DNA of 64,000 bases from Hyalangium gracile. Its GTDB lineage: Bacteria > Myxococcota > Myxococcia > Myxococcales > Myxococcaceae. Positions 39,412-48,663 of the stretch are shown piece by piece. Position 1 is the stretch's first letter. Each line of letters starts with the position of its first letter. The stretch spans positions 31,610 to 95,609 of the forward strand of contig NZ_JAHXBG010000039.1 in NCBI RefSeq assembly GCF_020103725.1. The letters are read 5' to 3'. The translations under genes were made by a program, and so were the position numbers. The notes beneath the pieces are model-generated. The model saw nothing but the letters and a program-made list of their open reading frames with translations, made no database searches and was not told the DNA's origin.

Positions 39412-39999
39412 ATGTCCTTCATCAACTACTCCTCCCGCGAGATCAACTGCAAGATCGTCTATTACGGGCCGGGCCTCTGCGGGAAGACGACCAACCTGCA
39501 GTACATCTACAACAAGACCGCGGCCGACACGAAGGGCAAGCTGATCTCGCTGTCCACCGAGACGGACCGCACGCTCTTCTTCGACTTCCTCCCGCTGTCG
39601 CTCGGTGAGATTCGCGGCTTCAAGACGCGCTTCCACCTGTACACGGTGCCGGGACAGGTCTTCTACGACGCCAGCCGCAAGCTCATCCTCAAGGGCGTGG
39701 ACGGCGTGGTCTTCGTGGCCGACAGCCAGATCGAGCGCATGGAAGCGAACATGGAGTCGCTCGAGAACCTGCGCATCAACCTGGCCGAGCAGGGCTACGA
39801 TCTGAACAAGATCCCGTACGTGATGCAGTACAACAAGCGGGACCTGCCCAACGCGGTGACGGTGGAGGAGATCCGCAAGGCCCTCAACCCGCGCAACATC
39901 CCCGAGTACCAGGCGGTGGCGCCGACCGGCGTGGGCGTGTTCGACACGCTCAAGGCGGTGGCCAAGCTGGTGCTCACCGAGCTGCGCAAGGGCGGCTAG
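39412..39999 (+). CDS. mglA: MglA, Ras-like polarity GTPase
   Basis: A 195-residue small GTPase that controls both motility systems in myxobacteria. P-loop [11 protein letters not shown] is at residues 18-28 with the unusual GPGLCGKT form. The G3 region is [11 protein letters not shown] with Thr78 in place of the usual Asp, a known hallmark of MglA. G4 is QYNKRDLP (NKxD). It binds gliding-complex parts in the GTP state and is switched off by MglB. Its own cluster of Glt-type genes follows. Confidence 0.97.
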   Translation: MSFINYSSREINCKIVYYGPGLCGKTTNLQYIYNKTAADTKGKLISLSTETDRTLFFDFLPLSLGEIRGFKTRFHLYTVPGQVFYDASRKLILKGVDGVVFVADSQIERMEANMESLENLRINLAEQGYDLNKIPYVMQYNKRDLPNAVTVEEIRKALNPRNIPEYQAVAPTGVGVFDTLKAVAKLVLTELRKGG

Positions 40000-40020
40000 T
40001 CAGCGGGCAGGCAGCCGACC

Positions 40021-40045
40021 CTCCCCCCCTGCAATGTGGGGGGAG
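40021..40045 (+). terminator. hairpin after mglA
   Basis: Arms CTCCCCCC and GGGGGGAG form an 8-bp stem with a 9-base loop 21 bp after the mglA stop. There is no T-run after it. It may attenuate read-through into the downstream envelope genes, separating regulatory and structural parts of the locus. Confidence 0.45.
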
Positions 40046-40094
40046 AAGGGTGGTATGACCTGTCCAGTCGGGCTGGCTCCACTCGAGGTCGCTC

Positions 40095-41000
40095 GTGCGT
40101 TCCGCTTCCGCCATTCTCTGTCTCCTCGCGCTGATGGGCGCCGGGCTCCACACGTCGGCGCTGGCGCAGGGGACCCCCACGAGCACCCCCGCCGCCGCGG
40201 CCCCCGCGACGGCTCCGCAGGCTGGGCCCCCAGCGCCCGCCCCCTCCCCTTCCAGCGCCCCGAGCACCGAGGTGACCGTCACGCCGCCGGAGGCCTCGGC
40301 CGCGACGCCCGCGGCGGCTCCCGCCCCGGCCACCAGCGCTCCGGCGACGCCTGCTCCCGCGCCCACCTCGGGAGCCATCTCGCCTGTCCCGCCCGGGCCC
40401 GCGTCGCAGACGGCCGATGAGGCCTTCAACACGCGGGTGAAGACGCTGGAGGAGCAGGTCGTCGATCTGAAGGAGAAGATCTACCGCTCCAAGGCGCGCC
40501 TGCTGCTGCTGCAGGAGACGGTGCTCGGAGGAGACCTGTCCACCGGCTCGCGCGCGGTGCTCTTCCACAAGAACGAGATGGGCAACTCGTTCGTCCTGGA
40601 GTCGGTGGCGTACGCGCTGGACGGCGCGCCCATCTTCACCAAGGTGAACGACGACGGGGAGCTCGACAAGCGCGAGGAGTTCGAGATCTTCAACGGCCGC
40701 ATCGTCCCGGGGCAGCACCAGATCGCCGTGCGGCTGGTGTACCGCGGCAACGGCTACGGCGTGTTCAGCTACCTCGAGGGCTACAAGTTCAAGGTGCAGT
40801 CCAGCTACACCTTCAACGCGGAGGCCACCAAGGTCACCACCGTGCGCGTGGTGGGCTTCGAGAAGGGCGGGCTGACCACGGACCTGAAGGATCGCCCCTC
40901 GGTGCGCTACGACATCGAGGTGTCGCGAGACGCGGGCCCGGCGAAGCCCACCGAGAATGGGAAGGCGCCCGCCGCCACCTCCCCCACCGAGACGAAGTAG
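40095..41000 (+). CDS. exported Pro/Ala-rich coiled-coil protein
   Basis: A 301-residue protein from GTG 40095 with signal peptide (ILCLLALMGAGLHTSALAQG). Residues 30-110 are Ala/Pro/Ser/Thr-rich. A short coiled coil (VKTLEEQVVDLKEKIYRSKA) follows, then a beta-rich domain: GNSFVLESVAYALDGAPIFT and HQIAVRLVYRGNGYGVFSYL. Genomes often call such genes dihydrolipoamide acetyltransferase because of the linker; no acetyltransferase motif is visible. It is the first of seven envelope genes after mglA, so it is probably part of the same machinery. Confidence 0.7.
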   Translation: MRSASAILCLLALMGAGLHTSALAQGTPTSTPAAAAPATAPQAGPPAPAPSPSSAPSTEVTVTPPEASAATPAAAPAPATSAPATPAPAPTSGAISPVPPGPASQTADEAFNTRVKTLEEQVVDLKEKIYRSKARLLLLQETVLGGDLSTGSRAVLFHKNEMGNSFVLESVAYALDGAPIFTKVNDDGELDKREEFEIFNGRIVPGQHQIAVRLVYRGNGYGVFSYLEGYKFKVQSSYTFNAEATKVTTVRVVGFEKGGLTTDLKDRPSVRYDIEVSRDAGPAKPTENGKAPAATSPTETK

Positions 41001-41012
41001 GGAGCCGCTCTG

Positions 41013-43370
41013 GTGAACGCGTCTCGTCTCCGTGCTCTGGCCCTCCTGGCGTCGATCGCGCTGGCGCGGTCCGCCCAGGCCGCCGAGCCAGAGCCCGTGA
41101 AGCTCCGCGGAGACGTGGCCCGCCAGCTCGAGCAGGTGGACAAGCAGCTGCAGAACGCGGACGAGAATATCCGCTTCGTCGAGACGCAGTTCACCCTGCG
41201 CGACGAGCCGAGCGACGAGGAGGCCAAGCTGCGGCGCTTCTCCGACGGCGAGATCCAGTACCTGCTGGGCGACTGGAGCGCCGCCTCCGTCCTCTTCTAC
41301 GACCTGGTGAGCGATCCGAAGTTCCGCTCCAACCCCAGCTACCCGGACGCGCTCTTCTACCTGTCCGACTCGCTGCTGCAGCAGCAGAACTACATCGGCG
41401 CGAGGCTGTACCTGCGCGAGCTGCTCTCGCTGCCCCCGACGGAGCGCTACAAGGACGCGCTCTCGCGCTACCTGTCCGTCGCCAGCCGGCTCAACCAGTT
41501 CGACGGCATCGACGAGTACATCGAGAAGGCCCGGAAGCTGTCCGGTGGGCAGCTGCCGCCGGAGCTGGCGTACGTGCACGCCAAGTGGCTCTTCAAGCGC
41601 ACGGACCTGAAGGACGAGGAGCGCGTCACCCGCGCCCGCGCCGCCTTCGAGCCGCTGCTGCGCTCCAACATCCGACTGGTCCGCCTGCAGAGCGCCTACC
41701 ACCTGGGCGTGCTGTCGGTGCAGACGGGAGACCTGAAGGACGCCATCCAGCGCTTCACGGAGCTGGCCGCCCTGCCCGCCAACGAGCCGGAGGAGGTCCG
41801 CATCCGCGAGCTGGCCAACCTGTCCCTGGGCCGGCTGCTCTACGAGCTGGGCAACCTGGACGAGGCCCTGGACCGGTACCAGGAGATCTCCCGCAGCAGC
41901 GAGTCGTTCGCGGACTCGCTCTACGAGGTCGCCTGGACGTACGTGAAGAAGGGCAACTACCTGCTGGCCAAGAACGCCATCGACCTGCTGCTGCTGGTGG
42001 AGCCGGAGTCGCCGCTGGTGCCGGACGCGCAGCTGCTCCTGGGGCAGCTGCTGCTGAAGCTGCAGCAGTACGACGAGGCCACGAGCGCGTACCAGGACGT
42101 CATCGACACCTACGGGCCGGTGCGCAACAAGTTGGATGAGCTGCTCACGCGCAACCAGGATCCGGTGGCCTACTTCGACAACCTGCTGTCGCGCAGCGAC
42201 CGGACGCTGGAGCTGAACACGCTGCTGCCCCCGGTGGCGCTGCGCTACGCGCGCACGCAGGAGGAGGTGTCCAGCGCGGTGTCCCTCATCAGCGATCTCG
42301 ACAGCGGCCACAAGGGCGTGGGCGAGGCGCGGGAGCTGGCCACGCGCATCCTCCAGGCGCTGGACGAGCGCGGGCTGGAGACGTTCCCCGAGCTGCAGGA
42401 AGGCTACACCCGCGCGGACGCCGTGGAGAGCGGGCTGACCCGCGTGGAGCAGGTGCTGGTGGCGGTGGAGTCCGCCGCGGTGCTGGAGCACCTGTCTCCC
42501 GAGGAGCGCGCGCAGCTGGAGGAGGTGCGCAAGCTGCGCGAGGCCCTGGGCCGCCGCTTCTCCCTGCTGCCCACCACGCAGCGGGAGGTGGAGGAGCGGC
42601 GCGAGCGCATGCAGGCCCGCGTGGACGAGCTGGACCGCGAGGCCTACCGGCTGAGCTATGAGGTGCAGAGCCTGACCGCCGTCGCCACCGCCGTGCGCAA
42701 GTGGGTGGAGGACACCCGCGCCGAGCGCAAGACGCCCCCCGAGGAGGAGGTGGAGTTCCTCTCCGCGCTCCAGACGGAGTCGGACACGCTCAAGGAGCTG
42801 CAGGACGAGCTGGCGCGCACCCGCACCCGGCTGGCGGACGAGCGCAACGCCGTGGCCACCGCCCTGGCCGGCGAGGAGCTGATCCGCCAGGAGTTCTACC
42901 AGATGCTCCAGCGGGAGCACTCGCTGGTCGCCTCGTTCGCGGGCCGGCTGCCCGAGGACGTGGGCCGGCTGCTGGCCCGGCTCCAGGAGGTGCGCGAGCG
43001 CACGGACAGCCTGCGCGTCCGGGTGACGACGGCCAAGGCCACTCTGCGCGCCCAGCTCGAGCGCCGAGGCCGCGCCATCCGCGACAAGGTCCAGGCGGAG
43101 ACCGCCCTGCTCAGCCAGTACGACGCGGAGGTGGCCGCCGTGTCCGGCAACGCCCGCAACCTGGTGGGCCGCATCGCCTACGACAGCTTCCGGCGCGTGC
43201 GCCAGCAGTTCTACAACCTGGTGCTCAAGGGCGACGTGGGCATCGTGGACGTGGCCTTCACCCGCAAGCAGGACAAGACGGGGGAGATCCAGAAGCTGTC
43301 CGCGCAGAAGGACCAGGAGCTGCGCGCGCTGGAGAAGGACTTCAAGGAAGTCCTCAAGGACGTCGAGTAA
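41013..43370 (+). CDS. exported TPR and coiled-coil protein
   Basis: A 785-residue periplasmic protein from GTG 41013 with signal peptide (LALLASIALARSAQAAE). Residues about 60-430 are TPR-like (DGEIQYLLGDWSAASVLFYD, GRLLYELGNLDEALDRYQEI, ADSLYEVAWTYVKKGNYLLA). From about 490 to the end it is a long charged coiled coil (LPTTQREVEERRERMQARVD, LKELQDELARTRTRLADERN). It starts 12 bp after the previous gene and ends 3 bp before the next, so these genes form an operon. The architecture suits a large periplasmic scaffold. I find no exact M. xanthus Glt equivalent by eye. Confidence 0.75.
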   Translation: MNASRLRALALLASIALARSAQAAEPEPVKLRGDVARQLEQVDKQLQNADENIRFVETQFTLRDEPSDEEAKLRRFSDGEIQYLLGDWSAASVLFYDLVSDPKFRSNPSYPDALFYLSDSLLQQQNYIGARLYLRELLSLPPTERYKDALSRYLSVASRLNQFDGIDEYIEKARKLSGGQLPPELAYVHAKWLFKRTDLKDEERVTRARAAFEPLLRSNIRLVRLQSAYHLGVLSVQTGDLKDAIQRFTELAALPANEPEEVRIRELANLSLGRLLYELGNLDEALDRYQEISRSSESFADSLYEVAWTYVKKGNYLLAKNAIDLLLLVEPESPLVPDAQLLLGQLLLKLQQYDEATSAYQDVIDTYGPVRNKLDELLTRNQDPVAYFDNLLSRSDRTLELNTLLPPVALRYARTQEEVSSAVSLISDLDSGHKGVGEARELATRILQALDERGLETFPELQEGYTRADAVESGLTRVEQVLVAVESAAVLEHLSPEERAQLEEVRKLREALGRRFSLLPTTQREVEERRERMQARVDELDREAYRLSYEVQSLTAVATAVRKWVEDTRAERKTPPEEEVEFLSALQTESDTLKELQDELARTRTRLADERNAVATALAGEELIRQEFYQMLQREHSLVASFAGRLPEDVGRLLARLQEVRERTDSLRVRVTTAKATLRAQLERRGRAIRDKVQAETALLSQYDAEVAAVSGNARNLVGRIAYDSFRRVRQQFYNLVLKGDVGIVDVAFTRKQDKTGEIQKLSAQKDQELRALEKDFKEVLKDVE

Positions 43371-43373
43371 GCC

Positions 43374-46300
43374 ATGCGACGCCTCCTGCTCATGCCGCTG
43401 GTGCTGACGTCCCTGGCCGCCCCGGCCCAACAGCCGGGCGCGAAGTCACGCGGCGCTCCGCCCGCGGCGAGCACCAGCGCCCAGCCCGCCCCCGCGACGA
43501 GCGGCGGCACCGAGCCAGCTCCCGCGCCAGCCCCGGCCGCGAAGCCCCAGGGCCGCTACCTGGAGGGCCTGGGCCGCACGCCCGAGGAAGAGGCGATGCT
43601 GCGGGACATCAGCGACGCCCTGCGCACCTACGAGGAGGAGGCGCGCGACTTCCGCCGCGAGGTGCAGCTGCTGGTGGAGCGCAAGTACGAGGAGAAGCGC
43701 AGCGGCCTGGCCGCCTCGTACGAGAAGGTCATCGGCGAGCTGGAGATCAAGGAGCGCAAGGAGCGGCTGGACGCCATCGCCCGCTTCGAGGAGTTCCTGC
43801 GCCGCTACCCCCAGGAGCCGCGCTACACACCGGACGTGATGTTCCGCCTGGCCGAGCTCTACTACGAGCGCTCCAGCGACGAGCACCTGACCGCCCTGCG
43901 TGACTACGAGGAGAAGCTCAAGGCCCTGCCCGAGGGCGCCGAGCCCCCGCCCGAGCCGGAGGCGACGTTCGCCCCGTCCATCGCCATCTACCAGCGGCTC
44001 ATCCTCGACTTTCCGAACTACCGGCTCAACGACGCCGCCTGGTACCTGCTGGGCTACTGCATGGAGAAGCAGGGCCAGTTCGACGAGAGCCGGGCCACGT
44101 ACCAGGAGCTCATCGCCCGCTACCCGAAGAGCCGCTTCGCCACCGAGGCCTGGGTGCGCATCGGCGAGTACTGGTTCGACTCGTACAGCGATCCGCTGGC
44201 GCTGACGAAGGCCGCCGAGGCGTACGAGGCCGCCACCCAGGACAAGACCCACCCGCTCTACGACAAGGCGCTCTACAAGCTGGGGTGGACGTACTACCGC
44301 ATGGACCGCTTCGACGAAGCGGTGGACCGGTTCCTCACGCTCGCCGACTTCTACGAGGCCCAGAAGCAGGCCCAGGGCGAGGAGGCTGGCGGTGGAGACC
44401 TGCGCGAGGAGGCCCTCCAGTACGTGGCCGTCTCGCTCGCCGACGAGACGTGGGGCGGACTGCCCAAGGCCCAGGCCCTCTTCGCCCAGCGAGGCCCTCG
44501 CCCCTACGAGGCCGACATCTACCGGCGCCTGGGCAACATCTGGTTCGACCAGACCAACCACCCCTCCGCCATCGAGGCCTACCGGCTGGTGCTCCAGAAG
44601 GAGCCGCTGGCTCCGGACGCACCGCAGATCCAGCAGAAGATCGTCCAGGCCTACGAGCGGGACCGGAAGATGGACGAGTCCTACGCCGAGGCGGAGCGGC
44701 TGGCCTCCGCCTACGCGCCGGGCTCCGCCTGGTACAAGGAGCACCAGGACGATCCGGACACGCTGGCCTCCGCGGATGACCTGGCGGAGAAGAGCCTCTA
44801 CCGCACCGCGCTCTACCACCACCAGCAGGCGCAGGCCTTCAAGAAGGACGGCAAGAACGAGCAGGCCCTCATCGGCTTCCAGGTGGCCGCGCGCGCCTAC
44901 GGCGCCTATCTCGAGCGCTTCCCGCGCACCAAGAGCAGCTACGAGATGCGGTACTACTACGCCGAGTGCCTCTACTACTCGTTCCAGTTCGCGCAGGCGG
45001 CGGCGAACTACGAGGAGGTGCGCGACTCGCGGCTGGATGACCGGTTCCGCTCGGAGGCGGCCTTCAGCTCGGTGCTCTCGTGGCAGAAGCAGCTGGCGGG
45101 AGACATCAAGGCCGGCACGGTGAAGGAGTACAAGCCCCTGCGCTCCGCCGAGCGCCCCGCGGGCGAGGTCGTCCAGGCCATCCCCCTGGCCGAGAGCGAG
45201 GTGAAGCTGGTCGCCGCCGCGGACGCGTACGTGGCGCTGCTGCCCAAGGACGAGAAGGCCCCCGGCATGGCCTACCAGGCCGCCGAGCTCTACTACGCGC
45301 ACAACGACTTCCCCGAGGCGCGCAAGCGCTTCGAGCAGATCGTCAAGAGCTACCCGAAGCACGAGGTGGCCCGCTTCTCCACCAACCTCATCGTCGAGAG
45401 CTTCCTCATCGACAAGGACTGGCGCAGCGTCGAGGACGTCGCCGGCCGGCTGGCGTCCAACAAGGACGTCATCGATCCGACGAGCGACCTCTACAAGAGC
45501 CTGGTGAAGTTCAAGCTCGGCGGCCGCTTCAACCTGGCCACCCAGCTCATGGAGGAGAAGAAGTACGACGAGGCCGCCAGGAAGTTCATCGAGCTGGTGG
45601 ACGAGTCGCCGCGCCACGAGTTCGCCGACAAGGCCCTCAACAACGCCGCCGTCTGCTACGAGAACAACCGGCGGTTCGACTCGGCGCTCAAGCTCTACGA
45701 GCGCATCTACCGCGAGTACCCCACCTCCACGCTCGCCGACGCGGCGCTCTTCCGCGTGGCGGTGAACGCGGAGAACTCGTACGACTTCGACAAGGCCGTC
45801 GTCAGCTACCAGAAGCTGGTGAAGGACTACCCCGCCTCCAAGGACCGCGAGGCCGCGCTCTACAACGCCGCCCGCCTGCTGGAGGGCCAGCAGCGCTACG
45901 CCGATGCCGCCGCCGCCTTCCTGCGCTACGCGGACCTGTTCCCCAACTCGGAGGACGCGCCGAAGAACCAGTACCGCGCCGCCCTCATCTACGAGAAGCA
46001 GGAGGACTGGCGAGGGCAGATCCGCGCCCTCAACGAGTTCGTGGAGAAGTTCTCCAAGAAGCCCGCGCAGGCCGAGCTGGTGGTGGACGCCCGGCGCCGC
46101 ATGGGCGACGCGCACAAGAAGCTGGGCAACGTGAAGGAGGCCCAGCGCGCGTGGGAGGAGGCCGCGTACGAGTTCGACCGGCGCAAGCTCAAGCCGGACA
46201 CCTCGCCGCTGGCCGCGGATGCCGCCGCCTACAGCCGCTTCCAGCTGGCCGAGCTCGAGTTCGAGAAGTTCGACAAGCTGAAGATCGGCGGCAACGGCAA

Positions 46301-46799
46301 GGCCCTGGCGAACAGCTTCACGGCCAAGCGCGCCGCGGTGAAGACCGTCAACGAGGCCTACAACAAGGTCCTCGTGTACAAGCGCGCGGAGTGGACGCTG
46401 GCGGCCTTCTACCGCAAGGGCTACACGCTGGAGCGCTTCGCCAACACCATCATCGAGACGCCCATCCCCCCGGACGTGAAGCGCCTGGGTGAGGAGGCCG
46501 TGGTGACCTACCAGGACCAGCTCTCCCAGCAGACGGCGACGCTGGAGGACGCGGCGGTGGAGAACTACACCGCCACGATCCAGGAGGCCCGCAAGTACCG
46601 CGTCTCCAACGAGTGGACGCGGCGCACGCTCGAGTCACTCAACCGCTACCGCCCCAAGGAGTTCCCGGTCCTCAAGGAGCCCAAGCAGGCCATCTCCTCC
46701 GACTCGGTCTATCCCGAGGGCCTCGTGGGCGGCATCTTCGGTCCCGAGCGCCCCGCGGAACAGGCGCCGCAGAAGCTGACCGGTGGAGGTGAGAAGTGA
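43374..46799 (+). CDS. large TPR protein, GltD/AgmU-like
   Basis: A 1141-residue exported protein with signal peptide (LLMPLVLTSLAAPAQQ) and a Pro/Ala linker. TPR repeats run through most of its length: IARFEEFLRRYPQEPRYTPD, GYCMEKQGQFDESRATYQEL, ALYKLGWTYYRMDRFDEAVD, AAELYYAHNDFPEARKRFEQ and KALNNAAVCYENNRRFDSAL are examples. Size, periplasmic location and order (before a TPR lipoprotein and a GltG-like protein) match GltD (AgmU) of the gliding complex. It is likely a paralogue rather than the main copy. The next gene overlaps it by four bases (GTGA). Confidence 0.7.
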   Translation: MRRLLLMPLVLTSLAAPAQQPGAKSRGAPPAASTSAQPAPATSGGTEPAPAPAPAAKPQGRYLEGLGRTPEEEAMLRDISDALRTYEEEARDFRREVQLLVERKYEEKRSGLAASYEKVIGELEIKERKERLDAIARFEEFLRRYPQEPRYTPDVMFRLAELYYERSSDEHLTALRDYEEKLKALPEGAEPPPEPEATFAPSIAIYQRLILDFPNYRLNDAAWYLLGYCMEKQGQFDESRATYQELIARYPKSRFATEAWVRIGEYWFDSYSDPLALTKAAEAYEAATQDKTHPLYDKALYKLGWTYYRMDRFDEAVDRFLTLADFYEAQKQAQGEEAGGGDLREEALQYVAVSLADETWGGLPKAQALFAQRGPRPYEADIYRRLGNIWFDQTNHPSAIEAYRLVLQKEPLAPDAPQIQQKIVQAYERDRKMDESYAEAERLASAYAPGSAWYKEHQDDPDTLASADDLAEKSLYRTALYHHQQAQAFKKDGKNEQALIGFQVAARAYGAYLERFPRTKSSYEMRYYYAECLYYSFQFAQAAANYEEVRDSRLDDRFRSEAAFSSVLSWQKQLAGDIKAGTVKEYKPLRSAERPAGEVVQAIPLAESEVKLVAAADAYVALLPKDEKAPGMAYQAAELYYAHNDFPEARKRFEQIVKSYPKHEVARFSTNLIVESFLIDKDWRSVEDVAGRLASNKDVIDPTSDLYKSLVKFKLGGRFNLATQLMEEKKYDEAARKFIELVDESPRHEFADKALNNAAVCYENNRRFDSALKLYERIYREYPTSTLADAALFRVAVNAENSYDFDKAVVSYQKLVKDYPASKDREAALYNAARLLEGQQRYADAAAAFLRYADLFPNSEDAPKNQYRAALIYEKQEDWRGQIRALNEFVEKFSKKPAQAELVVDARRRMGDAHKKLGNVKEAQRAWEEAAYEFDRRKLKPDTSPLAADAAAYSRFQLAELEFEKFDKLKIGGNGKALANSFTAKRAAVKTVNEAYNKVLVYKRAEWTLAAFYRKGYTLERFANTIIETPIPPDVKRLGEEAVVTYQDQLSQQTATLEDAAVENYTATIQEARKYRVSNEWTRRTLESLNRYRPKEFPVLKEPKQAISSDSVYPEGLVGGIFGPERPAEQAPQKLTGGGEK

Positions 46800-48379
46800 G
46801 CACGTCCCTCCCGAGACTCGGCTGTCTGGCCCTGCTGCTGGGCGCCGCCTGCTCCTCCACGCCTCCGCCGCGCCCCACGCCCGCGAGCCCCACCGCCCTG
46901 GCGGGCGATCCGTCCCCCACGACTTCCTCCGCGAGCAGCGCGGCTCCTTCCGCGTCCTCCACGCCGGCCGCATCCACTGAGACGAAGGCGTCCCCTTCGA
47001 CGGAGGCCGTAAAGCCCTCGCCTCCTCCCGCCACCGGCCCCCGCGCGGACTTCGAGCGCGCGGTGGACATCGCCCGGCGCGGCGAGCTGGAGCTGGCGGC
47101 CAAGGGGCTCGAGACCCTGGTCGAGCGAAACCCCAAGCTGGACTACGCCTGGACCAACCTGGGCGTCATCCGCGAGCGCCAGGGCAAGCCGGACGAGGCC
47201 GAGAAGGCCTACCGCAAGGCGCTGGAGCTCAAGCCGGATCAGGAGACCGCGTGGGACTTCCTCACCCGGCTCTACTGCCGCACCCACCGCGCCACGCGCA
47301 TCGAGGCCGAGCTGCGCCAGAAGCTGGAGTCCAAGCCCGACGCGGTCGGCATGCGCACGGCGCTCGCCTACGCGCTGCTCCAGCAGAAGAAGCTGGAGTC
47401 CGCCTCCAACGAGGCCAAGCGCGCCCTCAAGGCGGACGAGCACTCCGTGAAGGCCATGCAGGTGCTCGCGCAGGTCTACTACCGCGAGAAGAAGTTCGAG
47501 CTGGCCCGCCTGGTGCTGGAGAACGCCCGCGCCGTGGATGCCCAGGACGCGGCCACCCACAACGCGCTGGGCCTGGTGCAGCTGGCCCTCAAGGCCCGGC
47601 CCCAGGCCCTGGAGAGCTTCAAGCAGGCCTCCGAGCTCCGCCCGGACTTCGCCGAGGCGCGCAACAACCACGGCGCCATGCTCAACGAGGCCCAGGACTA
47701 CCAGGCCGCCGTCACCGAGCTGGAGGCCGCCGTGCGGGCCGCGCCGGACTTCGCCTCGGCCCGGCTCAACCTGGGCAATGCGTACCGGGGGCTCGGCGAC
47801 TTCGCCCGCGCCAAGGCCGAGTACGAGCGGGTGCTTCAGCTCCAGCCCTCGCTGCTGGATCCGTACTTCAACCTCGCCATCCTCTACCTGGACCTGGAGC
47901 CCGAGGGCCTGGACACCATCGAGCGCCTCAAGACGTCCATCAGCTTCTTCGAGCAGTACAAGGGCAAGGGCGGCAAGGACGAGCGCATCGAGCAGTACGT
48001 CAAGGATGCCCAGAAGGGCATCGACAAGGAGGAGCGGCGCCGCGAGCGCGAGAAGCGCGATCAGCTCCGCAAGGCCCAGAAGGCCGAAGAGGAGAAGAAG
48101 CAGGCCGAGGCCGACGCCCAGGCGAAGACCGCCGAGGAGAAGCTCGCCGCCGAAAAGCCGCCTGCCGAGCAACCCACCGCCGAGAAGCAGCCCGCACCTG
48201 CACCTACCCCCTCGGCCCCGGCCACGGGCTCGCCCTCCAAGGCGCCCATGACTCCGGCTCCGGCGAAGCTGTCCCCCGCCCTCTCCACCCCCGCCCCCAA
48301 GCCGGCGGCCCCGGCCAACGGCACACCCTCTGCCACACCGGCCCCCACCTCGGGTAAGCTGTCCGGCGACGTCAAGTAG
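46796..48379 (+). CDS. TPR lipoprotein, GltE/AglT-like
   Basis: A 527-residue protein starting at GTG 46796 within the previous stop. The signal peptide ends LLLGAAC, a lipobox. After a Ser/Pro linker, TPRs run from about residue 85 to 370 (LDYAWTNLGVIRERQGKPDE, LAQVYYREKKFELARLVLEN, ASARLNLGNAYRGLGDFARA). The tail is a charged helix and a Pro/Ala-rich end. The same order (large TPR protein, TPR lipoprotein, small exported protein, FHA/TonB protein) is known for GltD-GltE-GltF-GltG in Myxococcus. It probably sits on the outer membrane facing the periplasm. Confidence 0.75.
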   Translation: MSTSLPRLGCLALLLGAACSSTPPPRPTPASPTALAGDPSPTTSSASSAAPSASSTPAASTETKASPSTEAVKPSPPPATGPRADFERAVDIARRGELELAAKGLETLVERNPKLDYAWTNLGVIRERQGKPDEAEKAYRKALELKPDQETAWDFLTRLYCRTHRATRIEAELRQKLESKPDAVGMRTALAYALLQQKKLESASNEAKRALKADEHSVKAMQVLAQVYYREKKFELARLVLENARAVDAQDAATHNALGLVQLALKARPQALESFKQASELRPDFAEARNNHGAMLNEAQDYQAAVTELEAAVRAAPDFASARLNLGNAYRGLGDFARAKAEYERVLQLQPSLLDPYFNLAILYLDLEPEGLDTIERLKTSISFFEQYKGKGGKDERIEQYVKDAQKGIDKEERRREREKRDQLRKAQKAEEEKKQAEADAQAKTAEEKLAAEKPPAEQPTAEKQPAPAPTPSAPATGSPSKAPMTPAPAKLSPALSTPAPKPAAPANGTPSATPAPTSGKLSGDVK

Positions 48380-48388
48380 AGGCCTCTC

Positions 48389-48640
48389 ATGCGCAACCTT
48401 CTCGCCCTCCTGATCATGATCGCCGCCGCGCCCGCGCTCGCGCAGGACACGGGTGCCAGCACCCAGGAGCCCAAGAAGAAGAAGGTCATCCGCCTGGATG
48501 CCCTCACCGTCGAGGGAAAGATCCAGAAGCCCCAGGCCTTCTACATCCTCCAGCGGTCGAACCTGAACTTCGACGACCTCAACCACCCCGAGAGCTTCGT
48601 GCCCAAGGTGGTCCAGACCGTCGACAAGCAACCTTTCTAG
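48389..48640 (+). CDS. small exported protein of Glt-type cluster
   Basis: An 83-residue protein with a clear signal peptide (LLALLIMIAAAPALAQDT). The mature part is about 64 residues: KKKKVIRLDALTVEGKIQKP then AFYILQRSNLNFDDLNHPES, ending VDKQPF. The RSxLNFDxL stretch looks like a conserved docking motif. By position it matches gltF. It lies 9 bp after the GltE-like gene and 23 bp before the GltG-like gene. Its small size and context suggest a periplasmic link peptide between the two. Confidence 0.68.
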   Translation: MRNLLALLIMIAAAPALAQDTGASTQEPKKKKVIRLDALTVEGKIQKPQAFYILQRSNLNFDDLNHPESFVPKVVQTVDKQPF

Positions 48641-48663
48641 GGACCGCGCTGTCCAACACGAAC

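Noticed and set aside
39996..43430. A 1144-residue minus-strand frame opposite two envelope genes
   Set aside because: It covers two real plus-strand genes with signal peptides and conserved folds, and its own sequence is low-complexity.
43446..46115. An 889-residue minus-strand frame opposite the large TPR gene
   Set aside because: Repetitive Leu/Val/Gly/Arg composition and no ribosome site; it is a shadow of the TPR gene.
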